DNA from: Komagataella phaffii GS115
Lineage: Eukaryota; Ascomycota; Pichiomycetes; Pichiales; Pichiaceae
Reading direction: 5' to 3'
Assembly: GCF_000027005.1 (NCBI RefSeq)
Contig: NC_012964.1
Location: 1,178,001-1,242,000 of the forward strand
Length of the DNA stretch: 64,000 nucleotides
Position 1 is the stretch's first letter. Each line of letters opens with the position of its first letter. Under the pieces are notes generated by a model that had not been told where the DNA came from, did not search any database, and saw only the letters and a program-made list of their open reading frames with translations. The translations under genes were made by a program, and so were the position numbers. Of the stretch, positions 11,451-20,770 are shown in pieces.

Positions 11451-13010
11451 TCATTTCAGGTTTACCCTTTCCACGTAAATATTCTGTAGGTTAGATAGTC
11501 CATAAGTATTAAGAGTGCTTAGATCATCATCCATTTGTTGTCGAACTGAAGTTTCTTTAATGATGAAATAAATGTTAATTTGTAGGATGTTTGAATCAAT
11601 TTGCTCGCAAATTGAACCTTTTAATTTGAGGACTGTGTAATTGGGAAACGCTATTACCGGAAAAGATCTGTCTTTGTCAATGACATTTAAATTCAGCAAT
11701 ATCGATGCTATGGTTGTTAAAGGCTTGGCAGTTACCGTTTCGTTAGAATCAGCTTCAACGTTGTAAGTGTCACAGAGTTCTCTCCATCTTTCCAAAACCT
11801 TAGGATAGACAATTTTATGAGATTTGACCTGCTGAATGAAATACAGTTCCAGGCTCTCTTTCTGAGTAGCAGTAATTATTGAGCCATCCAGCGTTGACAG
11901 ATTCGCATTCAGGCGGCCTAATAGCTGATACAATTGGTCTTCAGAAGAGTTTTCGAATAAAGGATTGAATGTTATACTGACAGTTCTTAAATCTAGTTGA
12001 GAGATTTCATCCACCAATGGCCATTCCGTTATCTGATTCTGGTTAAAATTGATGGACGACACCTTGGTTACATAAGGTATAATCTTGGTAATATTATTTC
12101 CAAAAAGATTGATCGTTTCGATGTTTTTTGTCTTGAACATAGTAAAGTCAACAAAAGTGACATGGTTGTGTGAAAAATCTAAATTCGAAAGTGTCTGTGG
12201 CATTTGCTTGATTATCAACTCAAACTGCAAATTTGAATAGTTGTTACCAGAGAGTGCAAGAGTAGTCAATTCAGGGAAGTACGAAAGAAAGGATAAATCT
12301 TCCATGTACGTGCTTGTCAGCTGCAGAGTTTTTAATGTCAATGGTTTCAATTCCTTGCACGCTGATATATCTTGATTAGTAAACCTATTCTCGTTCAAGT
12401 TAAGAACTTGTAGTTTAGGCAGTTGAACGATCAAATTGAATACTTCACTCAGATCTTTCAATAAATTGGAACTCAGGTCTAAGTCAACTAGATTTGGTAA
12501 TAGTTCAGTTATGTGGAAATCATCTTTCAGGTCGGACTTATAAACACCTAAAGTGGCCAGGGAAACAATTTCAAGGTTGAAGAAGTCACCTTGAATCTTT
12601 GAAAGGTTATCAAAGCCATAACTTTCCACCATTTTCGTACCAAATTGGATTTTATCAACACCTTTATCGGCATCACTTGCCTTCAAATCTATTTTCCTAT
12701 GGTGCTGAGTAGCCGATAGGGACTCTTCATTTCCATACTTGTAAACTATTGCTTCAATGAAGTGTCTCCTCCGATCAAATTTGTTCATATTCTTTATGAA
12801 TGAAGCTGATTTAAGCCCCGATTGGGTTTTGAAGTAGCAAACTCCATTTAGGGTCCCGTTGTTCTTGCCTCGTTCTGCTCTATCCCAATCTATACCAATG
12901 GCCTCAATTCCTGGCCATTTCTCAATTTCTCCCACATATCTTATAGTTCCTCTGTCACCTTGGACTGAAACACGATCACCTATTCGGTATTGATCGTTTG
13001 TGGCGTTCAT
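11451..13010 (-). CDS. PAC2: Tubulin-folding cofactor E (Pac2)
   Basis: Pac2 is the TBCE homologue that handles alpha-tubulin during heterodimer assembly in the cytosol. The 519-residue protein (S. cerevisiae 518) starts at ATG 13010. It has an N-terminal CAP-Gly domain at about residues 8-75 with GIDWDRAERGKNNG (the usual GKNDG has an N for D), leucine-rich repeats at about 135-400 with repeated LDLSSN-, LNLNEN- and LALSGN-type segments, and a C-terminal ubiquitin-like region. It is convergent with RAD26 and followed upstream by SAC6 on the same strand. Confidence rests on the CAP-Gly/LRR/Ubl order, which is specific to this family. Confidence 0.93.
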   Translation of the reverse strand: MNATNDQYRIGDRVSVQGDRGTIRYVGEIEKWPGIEAIGIDWDRAERGKNNGTLNGVCYFKTQSGLKSASFIKNMNKFDRRRHFIEAIVYKYGNEESLSATQHHRKIDLKASDADKGVDKIQFGTKMVESYGFDNLSKIQGDFFNLEIVSLATLGVYKSDLKDDFHITELLPNLVDLDLSSNLLKDLSEVFNLIVQLPKLQVLNLNENRFTNQDISACKELKPLTLKTLQLTSTYMEDLSFLSYFPELTTLALSGNNYSNLQFELIIKQMPQTLSNLDFSHNHVTFVDFTMFKTKNIETINLFGNNITKIIPYVTKVSSINFNQNQITEWPLVDEISQLDLRTVSITFNPLFENSSEDQLYQLLGRLNANLSTLDGSIITATQKESLELYFIQQVKSHKIVYPKVLERWRELCDTYNVEADSNETVTAKPLTTIASILLNLNVIDKDRSFPVIAFPNYTVLKLKGSICEQIDSNILQINIYFIIKETSVRQQMDDDLSTLNTYGLSNLQNIYVERVNLK

Positions 13011-13151
13011 TCACCACAATAGGGGAGTCAACTTGATAAAAAAAATAAAACACGAATGCTCTGCTCGATAACGAATTACAAGATAAATATTCACAGCAAT
13101 AATATTTTACATTACGTACGTACACATTAGTAGAGAAATACAAACATGAAA

Positions 13152-15092
13152 CTACAGTTCCAAGGCCATCAGAGAACCAATAAAGGTCAAGATCAGACGA
13201 GGTCGAACTTCGTTGATGTCTTCAGGAACTAACCAGATTAGGGCTCCCAACTTTCTTGCGATGGAGATGGCCAACTTGGCGTTGGCGTATCTGTCTTCCT
13301 CTGTGCTGCCCGCTGTAACCAGATCGTAATCAACATAGCCAGGTTTAAGACCATGAAGGACGTCCAATAGAAAAATACCAGAAGAAAGTGATGGTTCCTT
13401 GAAGGATCTGATTTGGGAGGATTTTCCACCTTTGGCAACTTGAGCATTAGCCCATTGAAGAATTTCCCTATCAGAAATCTCCTTACCATTCACTGAAAGA
13501 GAACTCAAAGTATTGTTGATGTTTCTTCTCATTAATTGCCAGACTAAGCCCAAGGTCAAAGTTTTGGTACCATCGACTATGTCAGCACCTTCGATACCAA
13601 CCAGAGAGAAGTTGTTGGCCTTACCAATCTCGACTGCGTAATTTGTGTTTTCCAGTGCCTTGAAACGAGAAAGTTCAACCCCGTTCTTTCTCTTGTTTAC
13701 ATGGTTAAGCGATACGGAGCCAGGCATTACCTTGTCAAAAGCCTGCAAAAGAATAGTACCATCCTTTAGATCCTCGAACAAGTTAACGATTGGAGGATCG
13801 ACATCCAAAGAATTTAACCACAGAGTAAATACTCTTGCTTCCCTTTCGCCTTCAGCGTCAAATTCTTCAATCTCAGCCTTTTCTTCCTCCTCAATAGGGT
13901 CCAAACCTGGATAGGTATTGAACAAATGAGCAACAAACGCCAAGTTCAGTTTAGGATTACCTGCGACTAGAGATGTCGGAGTCAGATACTTTCTTACTCC
14001 AATCCGGTCAGCAGAGTCCAATATTTGCGAAGCTCTTGTCAATAAATCGGAAGTTTTTAGGGGAGATAAATCACAATGCTGTGGTTGAAGTTGGTTCAGC
14101 AAATACGTGTAAGCTTCACCATCGCTTACGTCTTTGGAAAAATTGGAGATTCTTCTTGAAGTTCCAGCTGCCTTTAAATGGTAGTTCACCCATCTTAGTA
14201 AAATTTGTTCTGGGGGCAACCTCAAAAATTGCTCTAACGTTTCATCATCTTCTAGAAGACGATATAACTCTGGGTGCAGTTTAATGTCAATCTTGCTCAA
14301 CAGCCCCCTTCTGATGATTTGCCAAATAATTCCCAAAATCAAATGTTCTCTACCATCAATGATATCTTCAGAGTGCACATTAACGACAACACACCCGATA
14401 GCCTTGGCAGAATTGATGACAATGTTAGCATTTTCAGACATTGTGAAATTGTTGAGCTTCTTATTGCCCTTTGGGAAGTTCAGAACACGAGTGTCGATAG
14501 TATCAGGGACCGAATCGTTGATAAGTTTGGACAAAACAAGACCATCACTACATTCATCAAAAATTTGATTACTGTCGGTAGGGAACGGTAATCTATCACC
14601 GATATCAGGGTCTCCGGCCAAGACGGAGTTGATGTGTCTGGTAAATTCGACTCTCTCTTCGTCATTGATTGTATGAGTACTTCCAGAAGACGCACCCTTG
14701 AACACATGTTTAGTGCTGGCTTTAGCTCCCCTATGGAATATGTCAGAGGTATCAGTTCTTGTAGGTTGCTTAGGGTTAACTTTGGACTCTTTCAACTTGG
14801 AGACCAACTCAACAAAATCTTCAAGTTCCACATGACCAGAAGCGTCCACGGAGACGGTCTTCAAGGTCTCACGGATTTCGTCATACGAGCCATGTCCAGC
14901 GTTAGAGACACTTTCAATCACCTCTTGCTTATCAGCCCAACCTTTATCATCTAGGTCGATCTTTCGGAAGTCATCAATGACTTGGAAGAGATCTTCCTGG
15001 GTCAACACAGGATACTTTTTCTAGCAGGTTAGTGGCAATGTTTGCGAATTGAGAATTAATCAAGGACTTACTTGTAGTTTCAATACGCTCAT
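13152..15092 (-). CDS. SAC6: Fimbrin (Sac6), two exons
   Basis: Fimbrin bundles actin filaments in cortical patches and cables during endocytosis. Exon 1 is 15072-15092 (MSVLKLQ) and exon 2 is 13152-15020, joined to give 629 residues (S. cerevisiae 642). The junction restores MSVLKLQKKYPVLTQEDL, which aligns with MNIVKLQRKFPILTQEDL of S. cerevisiae Sac6. Without the intron the frame would open only at a GTG. The domains are an N-terminal EF-hand-like pair (about 10-80) and four calponin-homology domains in two actin-binding modules (about 115-375 and 385-629). The internal LFDECSDGL-like and HSEDIIDGREHLILG motifs are typical. The splice model fits donor, branch and acceptor and is firm. Confidence 0.95.
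15021..15071 (-). other. SAC6 intron (51 nt)
   Basis: The donor is GTAAGT, the branch box CACTAAC and the acceptor CTAG on the minus strand. The branch A is 8 nt before the 3' splice site. Removal restores the conserved Sac6 N-terminus. Confidence 0.93.
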
Positions 15093-15296
15093 AGCTTTGG
15101 ATGGCAAAGAATGGTTTGTGAAGGTGTAATTTGTATTAGAATGTATTCGGGGTTAAGAGGGTCATTCGCGACCTAAGCAAAAATCAGCCACTTTATAGAG
15201 GCGTGCTATTCACTGTGCATAGATGGATGATTCGTACGGACAGGGCGCAGCTCAGTAATATGACTAGAGGCAAGACGTAGAATCGGCAACACCACG

Positions 15297-15593
15297 CTAT
15301 ATTTCGGATTCTAGGTCCTGTTTAACGCTACTTCTAAGCAGTGACATGACCTGTTCTTTGTTTTGATAGAATTGGGCCTCATCCAAGGGCCAAATATCAG
15401 TTGTTGTGTGGTGACTTTTTCTGGCTTGTGATAACTCCCACTTAAGGTCTTGTGCTATCTCTTTGAACTCCTCTAGCTCATTTATGTTCATGTCTTGGAG
15501 AAAACTGTTATGGTTGGGGAAAATACTCAGCAAATTACCCAACTTATTCACCTTCTGAGATAAAGGCTTCCGCTTGCCGGAAAAATTAGTCAA
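15297..15593 (-). CDS. Unrecognised downstream frame (probable C-terminal half of the 15.6-16.1 kb gene)
   Basis: This 98-codon frame opens at a TTG and overlaps the end of the upstream frame by 8 bases in the +1 phase; there is no ATG until the MNINELEEF segment. It begins with a basic stretch (SGKRKPLSQKVNKLG), then a predicted helical, charged block, and ends LRSSVKQDLESEI. The absence of an ATG at its start and the direct overlap suggest it continues the protein encoded upstream, through a +1 frameshift, an unusual intron or a sequence error. I do not recognise a family. A 25-nt gap that would rejoin the frames (GTACTT...CAAG) is too short for a normal intron. Confidence 0.45.
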   Translation of the reverse strand: MTNFSGKRKPLSQKVNKLGNLLSIFPNHNSFLQDMNINELEEFKEIAQDLKWELSQARKSHHTTTDIWPLDEAQFYQNKEQVMSLLRSSVKQDLESEI

Positions 15594-16077
15594 GTACCTG
15601 TTTTGTCAGGGCTTTGGTCAGCCCTGGTATTATCTCTAGCACTCTGTTTGACTCCGAATCCGAGTCGTCATTATCGTCATCATTATCATCATCATCATTG
15701 GTGGCAGAACTATGAAGTCCATAGTTTAGTGTATGTATTCTATCTGTAGATTCACTCTCCGTGTCGAAAAAGTAATTGGTAGTAGTCTCACTCTGTTCCA
15801 AGGCCTTGATCTTGCTCCAACGCAGAGGATGCTTTGTGTTGAATATTCGGTAATCGTAATCTATGTAATCTAGCTCATTGGCTGATTGGTTTAACAACAC
15901 TCTATCTGTGGTGTTTCCCTCTGATGCTGTTTCTGGTGTTGTTTTTGACTTGTAGGCAAAAGAGGAAAGTATTCTGTGATTTGTCGGGGTCTTGTTGGCA
16001 GGCTCCTCAGTGTCTGAAATTCGGTTACTAATGCTTCGGAATAACTGCTTCCTAATCTGAGGGGACTTATCTGACAT
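15586..16077 (-). CDS. Unrecognised acidic protein, N-terminal frame
   Basis: The frame runs from ATG 16077 (MSDKSPQIRKQLF) for 163 codons to a TAA at 15586-15588. The open frame extends further upstream into the EMP24 3' end, but those codons look like untranslated sequence. The protein is hydrophilic, with an R/K-rich start, a KHPLRWSKIK segment and a D/N/E/S-rich acidic tract at about residues 125-150. It then ends LEIIPGLTKALTKQ just before the overlap with the next frame. Skipping one base at CTT-GAC (15591) would fuse both frames into a 259-residue protein. No family is recognised. A perfect 7-bp inverted repeat (16157-16163 with 16170-16176) and CGCGCG (16151-16156) lie upstream. Confidence 0.5.
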   Translation of the reverse strand: MSDKSPQIRKQLFRSISNRISDTEEPANKTPTNHRILSSFAYKSKTTPETASEGNTTDRVLLNQSANELDYIDYDYRIFNTKHPLRWSKIKALEQSETTTNYFFDTESESTDRIHTLNYGLHSSATNDDDDNDDDNDDSDSESNRVLEIIPGLTKALTKQVLD

Positions 16078-16148
16078 GGTGAGCTGAAAAGTCAAGGCTA
16101 CAAAGGCGAGATGAGATAGAGGCAATACACAGTCCTTAAAAGCGCATG

Positions 16149-16176
16149 GGCGCGCGATGCCATTAATCGATGGCAT
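16149..16176. promoter_or_regulatory. CGCGCG and inverted repeat upstream of the unrecognised gene
   Basis: CGCGCG (16151-16156) is a core bound by Rsc3/Rsc30-type factors in yeast promoters. ATGCCAT (16157-16163) and ATGGCAT (16170-16176) form a perfect 7-bp dyad next to it, about 80-100 bp before the ATG at 16077. Confidence 0.4.
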
Positions 16177-16204
16177 GTTAGCTATATAGTGGGTAATAGA
16201 TGCT

Positions 16205-16798
16205 TTATACAACAGTTTTGACCTCAAAAAATCTCTTGAGGTAGTAGATCTGGAACAATGAGTTTGAAGCAATGATTATTAGTTGGAAAACAGACCACCA
16301 TTTGACTCTGGAGTTGGTGGATTCAGCGGTGTTTCTATGCGTACGTTCTCTGACAACTTGGTATCCTTGCTCATTCTTCACATCGTGTACCAATTCTTGA
16401 AACTTACGCACAGACATGTCAACACTCTCAGATCGGGGATCATTAACGTCCACATAAACAACTCCATGAACGTTGAAAGTGACATCTTTGGTGGTAATGG
16501 GGCTATCTTTGTTGGAGAAGCAATACTTGTATTTACCATTCTCGTTGGCGACGACAGATTCAGTTCCATGAGAGATGCCCTTCGTATTCCTGATAACTGT
16601 TCCACTGGGACTGGTAATTAAAAAGTCAGCAGTCAGCTGGTCTGTCGATTGAGGGTTTCTGTCACCGACCTGGAAAGAAATGGACAACTCATCATTCTTC
16701 CTCAAATCTTCAAAAAAACATTCAATTCCATGCGGAGGAAGAAGCACAGTATGAGCCAAAGAGTAGCAGAATAGTGAAAGGATGACAAATATCTTCAT
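16205..16798 (-). CDS. EMP24: p24 family cargo receptor Emp24
   Basis: Emp24 is a type I membrane protein of the COPII/COPI cycle that, with Erv25, Erp1 and Erp2, exports GPI-anchored proteins from the ER. The 197-residue protein (S. cerevisiae 203) has a signal peptide of about 15 residues ending in SLAHT. The lumenal GOLD domain carries paired cysteines (ECFFED and YKYCF) and the block DELSISFQVGDRNPQS, nearly identical to S. cerevisiae Emp24. A coiled-coil stem with RERTHRNTAESTNSRVKWW follows, then a transmembrane helix, and a short cytosolic tail KRFFEVKTVV with the FF and terminal VV sorting signals. The start is ATG 16798. CGCGCGCG lies at 16889-16896, 91 bp upstream. Confidence 0.96.
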   Translation of the reverse strand: MKIFVILSLFCYSLAHTVLLPPHGIECFFEDLRKNDELSISFQVGDRNPQSTDQLTADFLITSPSGTVIRNTKGISHGTESVVANENGKYKYCFSNKDSPITTKDVTFNVHGVVYVDVNDPRSESVDMSVRKFQELVHDVKNEQGYQVVRERTHRNTAESTNSRVKWWSVFQLIIIASNSLFQIYYLKRFFEVKTVV

Positions 16799-17016
16799 CT
16801 TGTCGTGAGTTCTTTCTTTCAGTCAACAGGGAATCACTTGCCTTTGGGTTATTTTGAACGCGTAGATTCGGTAAGCTCTACCAGGGCACGCGCGCGATCA
16901 ATCTTTGCAAGGGGAGATTTCTGTAACCCACACGACCCATTTCTCTTCAGCCTAGTAATTAGGATCGATCGGCTTACATCAGCAATCTTTTACGTCAGAA
17001 CTATTATATTAAATAA

Positions 17017-17595
17017 TTACTTCTTTCTAAAAGCACATCCCTCGGACAATCTGGCTTTACCACCAGTTGGGGTGCACAGCACGGTGGTGCATGAGTCGCA
17101 GGTTACAGCAGTTTGAGCATGAGAAAAAACTGTGGTGATCTCGAAGCATCCTGGGCACTTGACGTCCATGAAGTATGATCTAGGAGCTTGAACTAAAGTC
17201 TTTAATTTGTGTTGCTTGGCCTCACTGGCTGGGTTAGGGTGTAACAAATCTTGAACTAAGACCTAATAAACTGTTAGTATGAAGTTGGTTACAATGAGGG
17301 AGAAGTTCCTGGTCAGCCTGGGGAATCTAAGTGACTAAAAAACAAACCGACATGAGTCATGCCTGTCAGGGCATGTCATTTTACTACGATCGCTTGTTTT
17401 TGATTGTACATCCAGTCTTATTGATCTTGTTCCTTGAAACGATTGACTTTCTCTTCTGAGCAAACATTCTCATAAACGGTTCAATAATCCCATTGTTTTT
17501 TACCGAAAAAGCATCATATATCAACTCAATGGAACTTTCTGCTTCAAGCTGACCCTTGACTCTGGGAACCTCTTCTTAAAGTTGCTACTTACCAT
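17017..17595 (-). CDS. RPS27: Ribosomal protein eS27, two exons
   Basis: eS27 is a small zinc-finger protein of the 40S ribosomal subunit. Exon 1 is only the ATG (17593-17595) and exon 2 is 17017-17262. Joined, they encode 82 residues, the same length as S. cerevisiae Rps27, starting [10 protein letters not shown]. The four zinc-binding cysteines are in CPGC and CDSC/VLC arrangements (KCPGCFEIT and [10 protein letters not shown]). The 330-nt intron has donor GTAAGT, branch TACTAAC and acceptor TTAG. S. cerevisiae RPS27 genes share, as I recall, the same ATG-only first exon. Without this exon the frame would start at a TTG within exon 2. The call and the splice model are firm. Confidence 0.95.
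17263..17592 (-). other. RPS27 intron (330 nt)
   Basis: The intron follows the initiator codon directly. The donor is GTAAGT and the branch TACTAAC lies just before TTTATTAG. An AG immediately after the branch box is skipped. The intron contains ATGAGTCAT (17352-17360, a perfect Gcn4-type palindrome) within a larger dyad at 17349-17377. Confidence 0.9.
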
Positions 17596-18249
17596 TTTTG
17601 CTCTCCTCTTTAGTGATGAAGTAAAAGTTTTAAATTTCGCTGACTGTTGAAAATTGTCACAAGGTGGGATTACGTCAGCACATTCGTTTTTGGTAAAAAG
17701 TTCGTGCCCAAGTCGATTTTCAGAGCTACTACTAGGAAAAAAAATGAAGATACAGACTGACAATTACCGTACATAACCGTATATTTAGGAACATATAGAA
17801 GTGACGAACATTTCCTAAATAGGAAGCTGGTGTGTTTTGAAATAAACAAATGCGAGATCTTAGATACAATTTAAGAATGCTCACGTATGGCGGAATTAGC
17901 TCGGAAGAATGCCGAAGCCGAAAAATTTCCCTAAACAGATAACATTGGTGATAGGTGGCCAGAAACTTGGGTGAGCAAAACTGAACACGCACGACACACC
18001 ACTAATTTTTGGCGTGTCAGCGATAAGCCGATCCCCTCCGCTCCCTCTACTTCGTGCGTACCAATCATTTTCTTTGTAAACCCTCTCAAAAGACACTATC
18101 AATTTATCAGTACCAACATTTGGTACCCCGCGGGGGGTTAAGAAACAAAATTAGAAGAAACTAACAATATAAAAAAATAAATGATTGCTATCCATCTCTG
18201 ATCTCACCATTGTTGACCCGATCGTAGACCGACTTTTGTTTAACTATGC
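17596..18249. other. Intergenic region RPS27/GLC7
   Basis: These 654 bp carry the RPS27 promoter and the GLC7 3' end. The only distinct structure is the GC palindrome CCCCGCGGGG at 18126-18135, next to GGTACC. Short ORFs on the minus strand have no recognisable content. Confidence 0.6.
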
Positions 18250-19212
18250 CTAATACTTTGAACCTTTCTTCTTTCTATTATCCACCCCATAAGCACTATA
18301 TTGTGGTTTCTTCTCGGCAGGCTTGAGGATCTGGAAGGAGCACAGCAAACTTTCGTCAACACTCATCATGGCGCCTGCATTATCAAACTCACCGCAGTAG
18401 TTGGGGGCCGAAAACAGAGTCACCAATTGTCTCTTGGAAAAGAATTCGTACCCATCTTCGACCACTTGATGAGCCCTACAAATTAAGTCCATGTCATGTC
18501 TGTGTAGGAATCGGGACACGACATCTGGTCCAAATGTAAAAGAGACTCCTCTATCATTTTCACTCCATCCCGTGATATCCTTGTCTGGGTCTGACCATAA
18601 CAGGTCACATAAAAGACCAACGTCCGGAATGTCGGTTGGCCTCATAATTCTTCTAATCTGGTCCATATTTCCTAAGTCTGGGCTTAAACCTCCATGCATT
18701 GCAAAGATCTTCTCGTCGATAATTGCCGCAATTGGCAAACAGTTAAAACAGTCTGTGAATGCCTTCCACAATTTAATACTATAACGTCTCTTACATTCAT
18801 CGTAGAAGCCGTATATTCTATTGATCGAAGCACACTCATGATTTCCCCTCAAGATGAAAAAGTTTTCTGGGTACTTTATTTTGTACGCTAGTAACAGACA
18901 AATAGTCTCTAACGATTGTCTACCTCTGTCCACGTAGTCACCCAAAAACAGGTAGTTTGCCTCCGGAGGGAACCCTCCGTATTCAAACAGCCGTAGCAAG
19001 TCGTAATACTGTCCATGGATATCTCCACAGATCTTGATTGGGGCTTCCAATTCCAGCAGAATGGGTTGTTGGATGAATATTTCTCTTGCCTTGGTACACA
19101 GATATTTTACTTCGAACTCTTCCAGTTCTACTAGCTTGCCCGGTTTCGAACCCCTAACTTCTAAGAGCCTGTCAATAACAGAGTCGAGGTCGAATGATTG
19201 TTGATCTGCCAT
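18250..19212 (-). CDS. GLC7: Protein phosphatase 1 catalytic subunit
   Basis: Glc7 is the essential PP1 Ser/Thr phosphatase, targeted by regulatory subunits to glycogen, mitotic, septin and mRNA-processing substrates. The 320-residue protein shows all metal and catalytic signatures: [18 protein letters not shown] and the CMHGG-type AMHGG. The C-terminal active-site region [11 protein letters not shown] is also present, with near identity to S. cerevisiae Glc7 over residues 10-300. The tail after ILKPAEKK differs (Tyr- and Lys-rich, ending KKKGSKY) and lacks the TPPR site of animal PP1. The start is ATG 19212. No intron is needed, whereas S. cerevisiae GLC7 has one. Confidence 0.96.
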   Translation of the reverse strand: MADQQSFDLDSVIDRLLEVRGSKPGKLVELEEFEVKYLCTKAREIFIQQPILLELEAPIKICGDIHGQYYDLLRLFEYGGFPPEANYLFLGDYVDRGRQSLETICLLLAYKIKYPENFFILRGNHECASINRIYGFYDECKRRYSIKLWKAFTDCFNCLPIAAIIDEKIFAMHGGLSPDLGNMDQIRRIMRPTDIPDVGLLCDLLWSDPDKDITGWSENDRGVSFTFGPDVVSRFLHRHDMDLICRAHQVVEDGYEFFSKRQLVTLFSAPNYCGEFDNAGAMMSVDESLLCSFQILKPAEKKPQYSAYGVDNRKKKGSKY

Positions 19213-20116
19213 TTTACCAAACCTCTGTCCTTTTTGAATGTGTTGTTTTTTTTTTGCCTCTTTTGACTGAGTTTACTCCTGTCTTTCTCTTTTAAATGTA
19301 TTTGGAAAAAACGATCTGCCAGTGATAACCCTAACAACTACTAGTAATATACACTCAAAATCCAGGACCAATTCAACGGCTTGTCCAAATCTGATCAAAA
19401 ATGGTGTTAACGTAAATGTTGTTCCAATGATGTTTGCCTTTGTTACCAGCGAGATTTTTACACTTTTCTTTTTGTGAGGAGAGGTTTTACTCGATACACT
19501 ACCTCGCGTCTTTGGCTGCAAGTTTTAGGTTACGGCAACTGTGCCCCAGAGCTAGAGGGAGGGAGTTGGACAGAGAAGGGGTTCAGAAGTGCAGGCCCCT
19601 GGCGGGCAGGTGGAATATTGATCTTTCTAGGTGGCCCCGAGGGGAGCAAAAGAGGTGCAAAATGGCAAAGCAATTGTTTTGCTGGAATCTATTTTTGCAC
19701 GTATGGATTGCTTTAAGCTTTGTCTGTGGGGTTAGGTTACATATATAGATATCGTTCTTTATTATTCTTCTCAACTTTATGCAAAACGAGTGTCAGAGGA
19801 TGGTGGGTTGCAGCAGTGCTCCTTAGCGAACACTGCTTTCGAAGTTCGAAGGCTGCCTACAGATGAAGGAACGCTTACTGGTTCTAAGGTGGAAACTAGC
19901 CAATAAAACTCTGCGGTGACAGCAATTGACCCACGTTCCATTCTAATTGGATGTCTCTTGGCATGTTTATCTTGAATTTTCCGGCCTATGTTATCTAGTA
20001 ACTAGGGAGTCATTTACGTAACCACCTATACATGTCTCCTACTCGACTCGATTTCTCGAATTGTTTCGTTATCCCCAGATGCCTAAGCTAGTTAATCTCA
20101 GTTAAGCTCATCCTAA
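19213..20116. other. Long divergent intergenic region GLC7/VFA1
   Basis: These 904 bp hold the two divergent promoters. A run of T lies just upstream of the GLC7 ATG (about 19245-19254). A GC-richer, purine-rich block spans about 19540-19660, and a TATATAG is at 19741-19747, some 370 bp before VFA1. A 6-bp dyad, GCAGTG/CACTGC, is near 19812-19835. Short ORFs in both directions look non-coding, and I could not match the block to a known small RNA. Confidence 0.55.
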
Positions 20117-20770
20117 ATGGCACAGGAGCTACCTTTTAATAATCTTTATAAATTGAGACGAGTGGCTGCAGATCAAGCCAAAGCATGCTTTATATGCTAT
20201 AAACCTTCTGATGTCGTACTGGTTACAGTTGTCTCCAAAGAAAAGCCAGACTTCTTCTACTTGTGCAAATCCCATCTTGAAGATACCCATTTCTGTTCAA
20301 AGCTATATTTTGAGTCAGTGGGTACTGACTTACAGAGTAGAGAGGCTCAATTGAATCAACTGAAGATAAAAAAGGTAGAGTTGGAAAAGAGGTTGTTCAA
20401 GTTGGAAGACGAAGAAAGAAAGAAGCAGTCAGCTCTGAACAAATTGTATGACATGGTCACAGGCGACAAGAAAAAGAAGCAAAAGGACAAAAAAGATGAC
20501 AATTCCACTACTGAGAAGGACAATGATAGTCAGACAAACAAAAACTCCATCTTAGAGATCCGTAAAAGTCTAAACGACACTATACAACAAATCGACAACA
20601 AATCCAAAGAGTATCTTCACTATCAGTTGGATTCAAGTTTCTTTAAGTCTAGGCTGAAAAAATACTATGAGGCCGTTAAGAGTCAACAAAGGCTGCAGTT
20701 CCTATCCAATGAGTCTAATTTTCCCTCTACCAAAGGCCTTTCCAAACTTACTCAACAGGAAAATGTTTAA
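20117..20770 (+). CDS. VFA1: Vps4-associated protein 1 (Vfa1)
   Basis: Vfa1 is a small endosomal protein that binds and stimulates the ESCRT-III disassembly ATPase Vps4. The 217-residue protein (S. cerevisiae 203) has an N-terminal zinc-finger-like segment with CFICYKPS and LCKSHLEDTHFC, giving a Cys/Cys...Cys/His/His/Cys pattern typical of the family. A Lys/Glu-rich coiled region follows at about residues 80-150. The C-terminal helices (about 150-200) correspond to the MIT-interacting part. The start is ATG 20117. The stop at 20768-20770 abuts the SRP102 stop on the other strand. Confidence 0.85.
   Translation: MAQELPFNNLYKLRRVAADQAKACFICYKPSDVVLVTVVSKEKPDFFYLCKSHLEDTHFCSKLYFESVGTDLQSREAQLNQLKIKKVELEKRLFKLEDEERKKQSALNKLYDMVTGDKKKKQKDKKDDNSTTEKDNDSQTNKNSILEIRKSLNDTIQQIDNKSKEYLHYQLDSSFFKSRLKKYYEAVKSQQRLQFLSNESNFPSTKGLSKLTQQENV

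Noticed and set aside
15569..15600. 25-nt intron (GTACTT...CAAG) joining the two frames at 15.6 kb
   Set aside because: It restores the frame, but it is shorter than a spliceosome can use, the donor is poor and the acceptor is AAG.
15720..16060. Longer intron inside the unrecognised gene using GTGAGA, GTGAAT or GTGCTA donors
   Set aside because: Donors do not match the GTARGT/GTAAGA type of the other four introns, and only the GTGCTA one gives a compatible phase.
17440..17520. Possible C/D snoRNA in the RPS27 intron (ATGATGC and CTGA-like boxes)
   Set aside because: The C box deviates from RTGATGA and no terminal stem or well-placed D box was found.
19434..19748. Plus-strand frames in the GLC7/VFA1 gap (80-104 codons)
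   Set aside because: Two overlapping frames of similar length with Arg/Gly/Trp-rich, non-conserved sequence; more likely chance in a GC-richer block.
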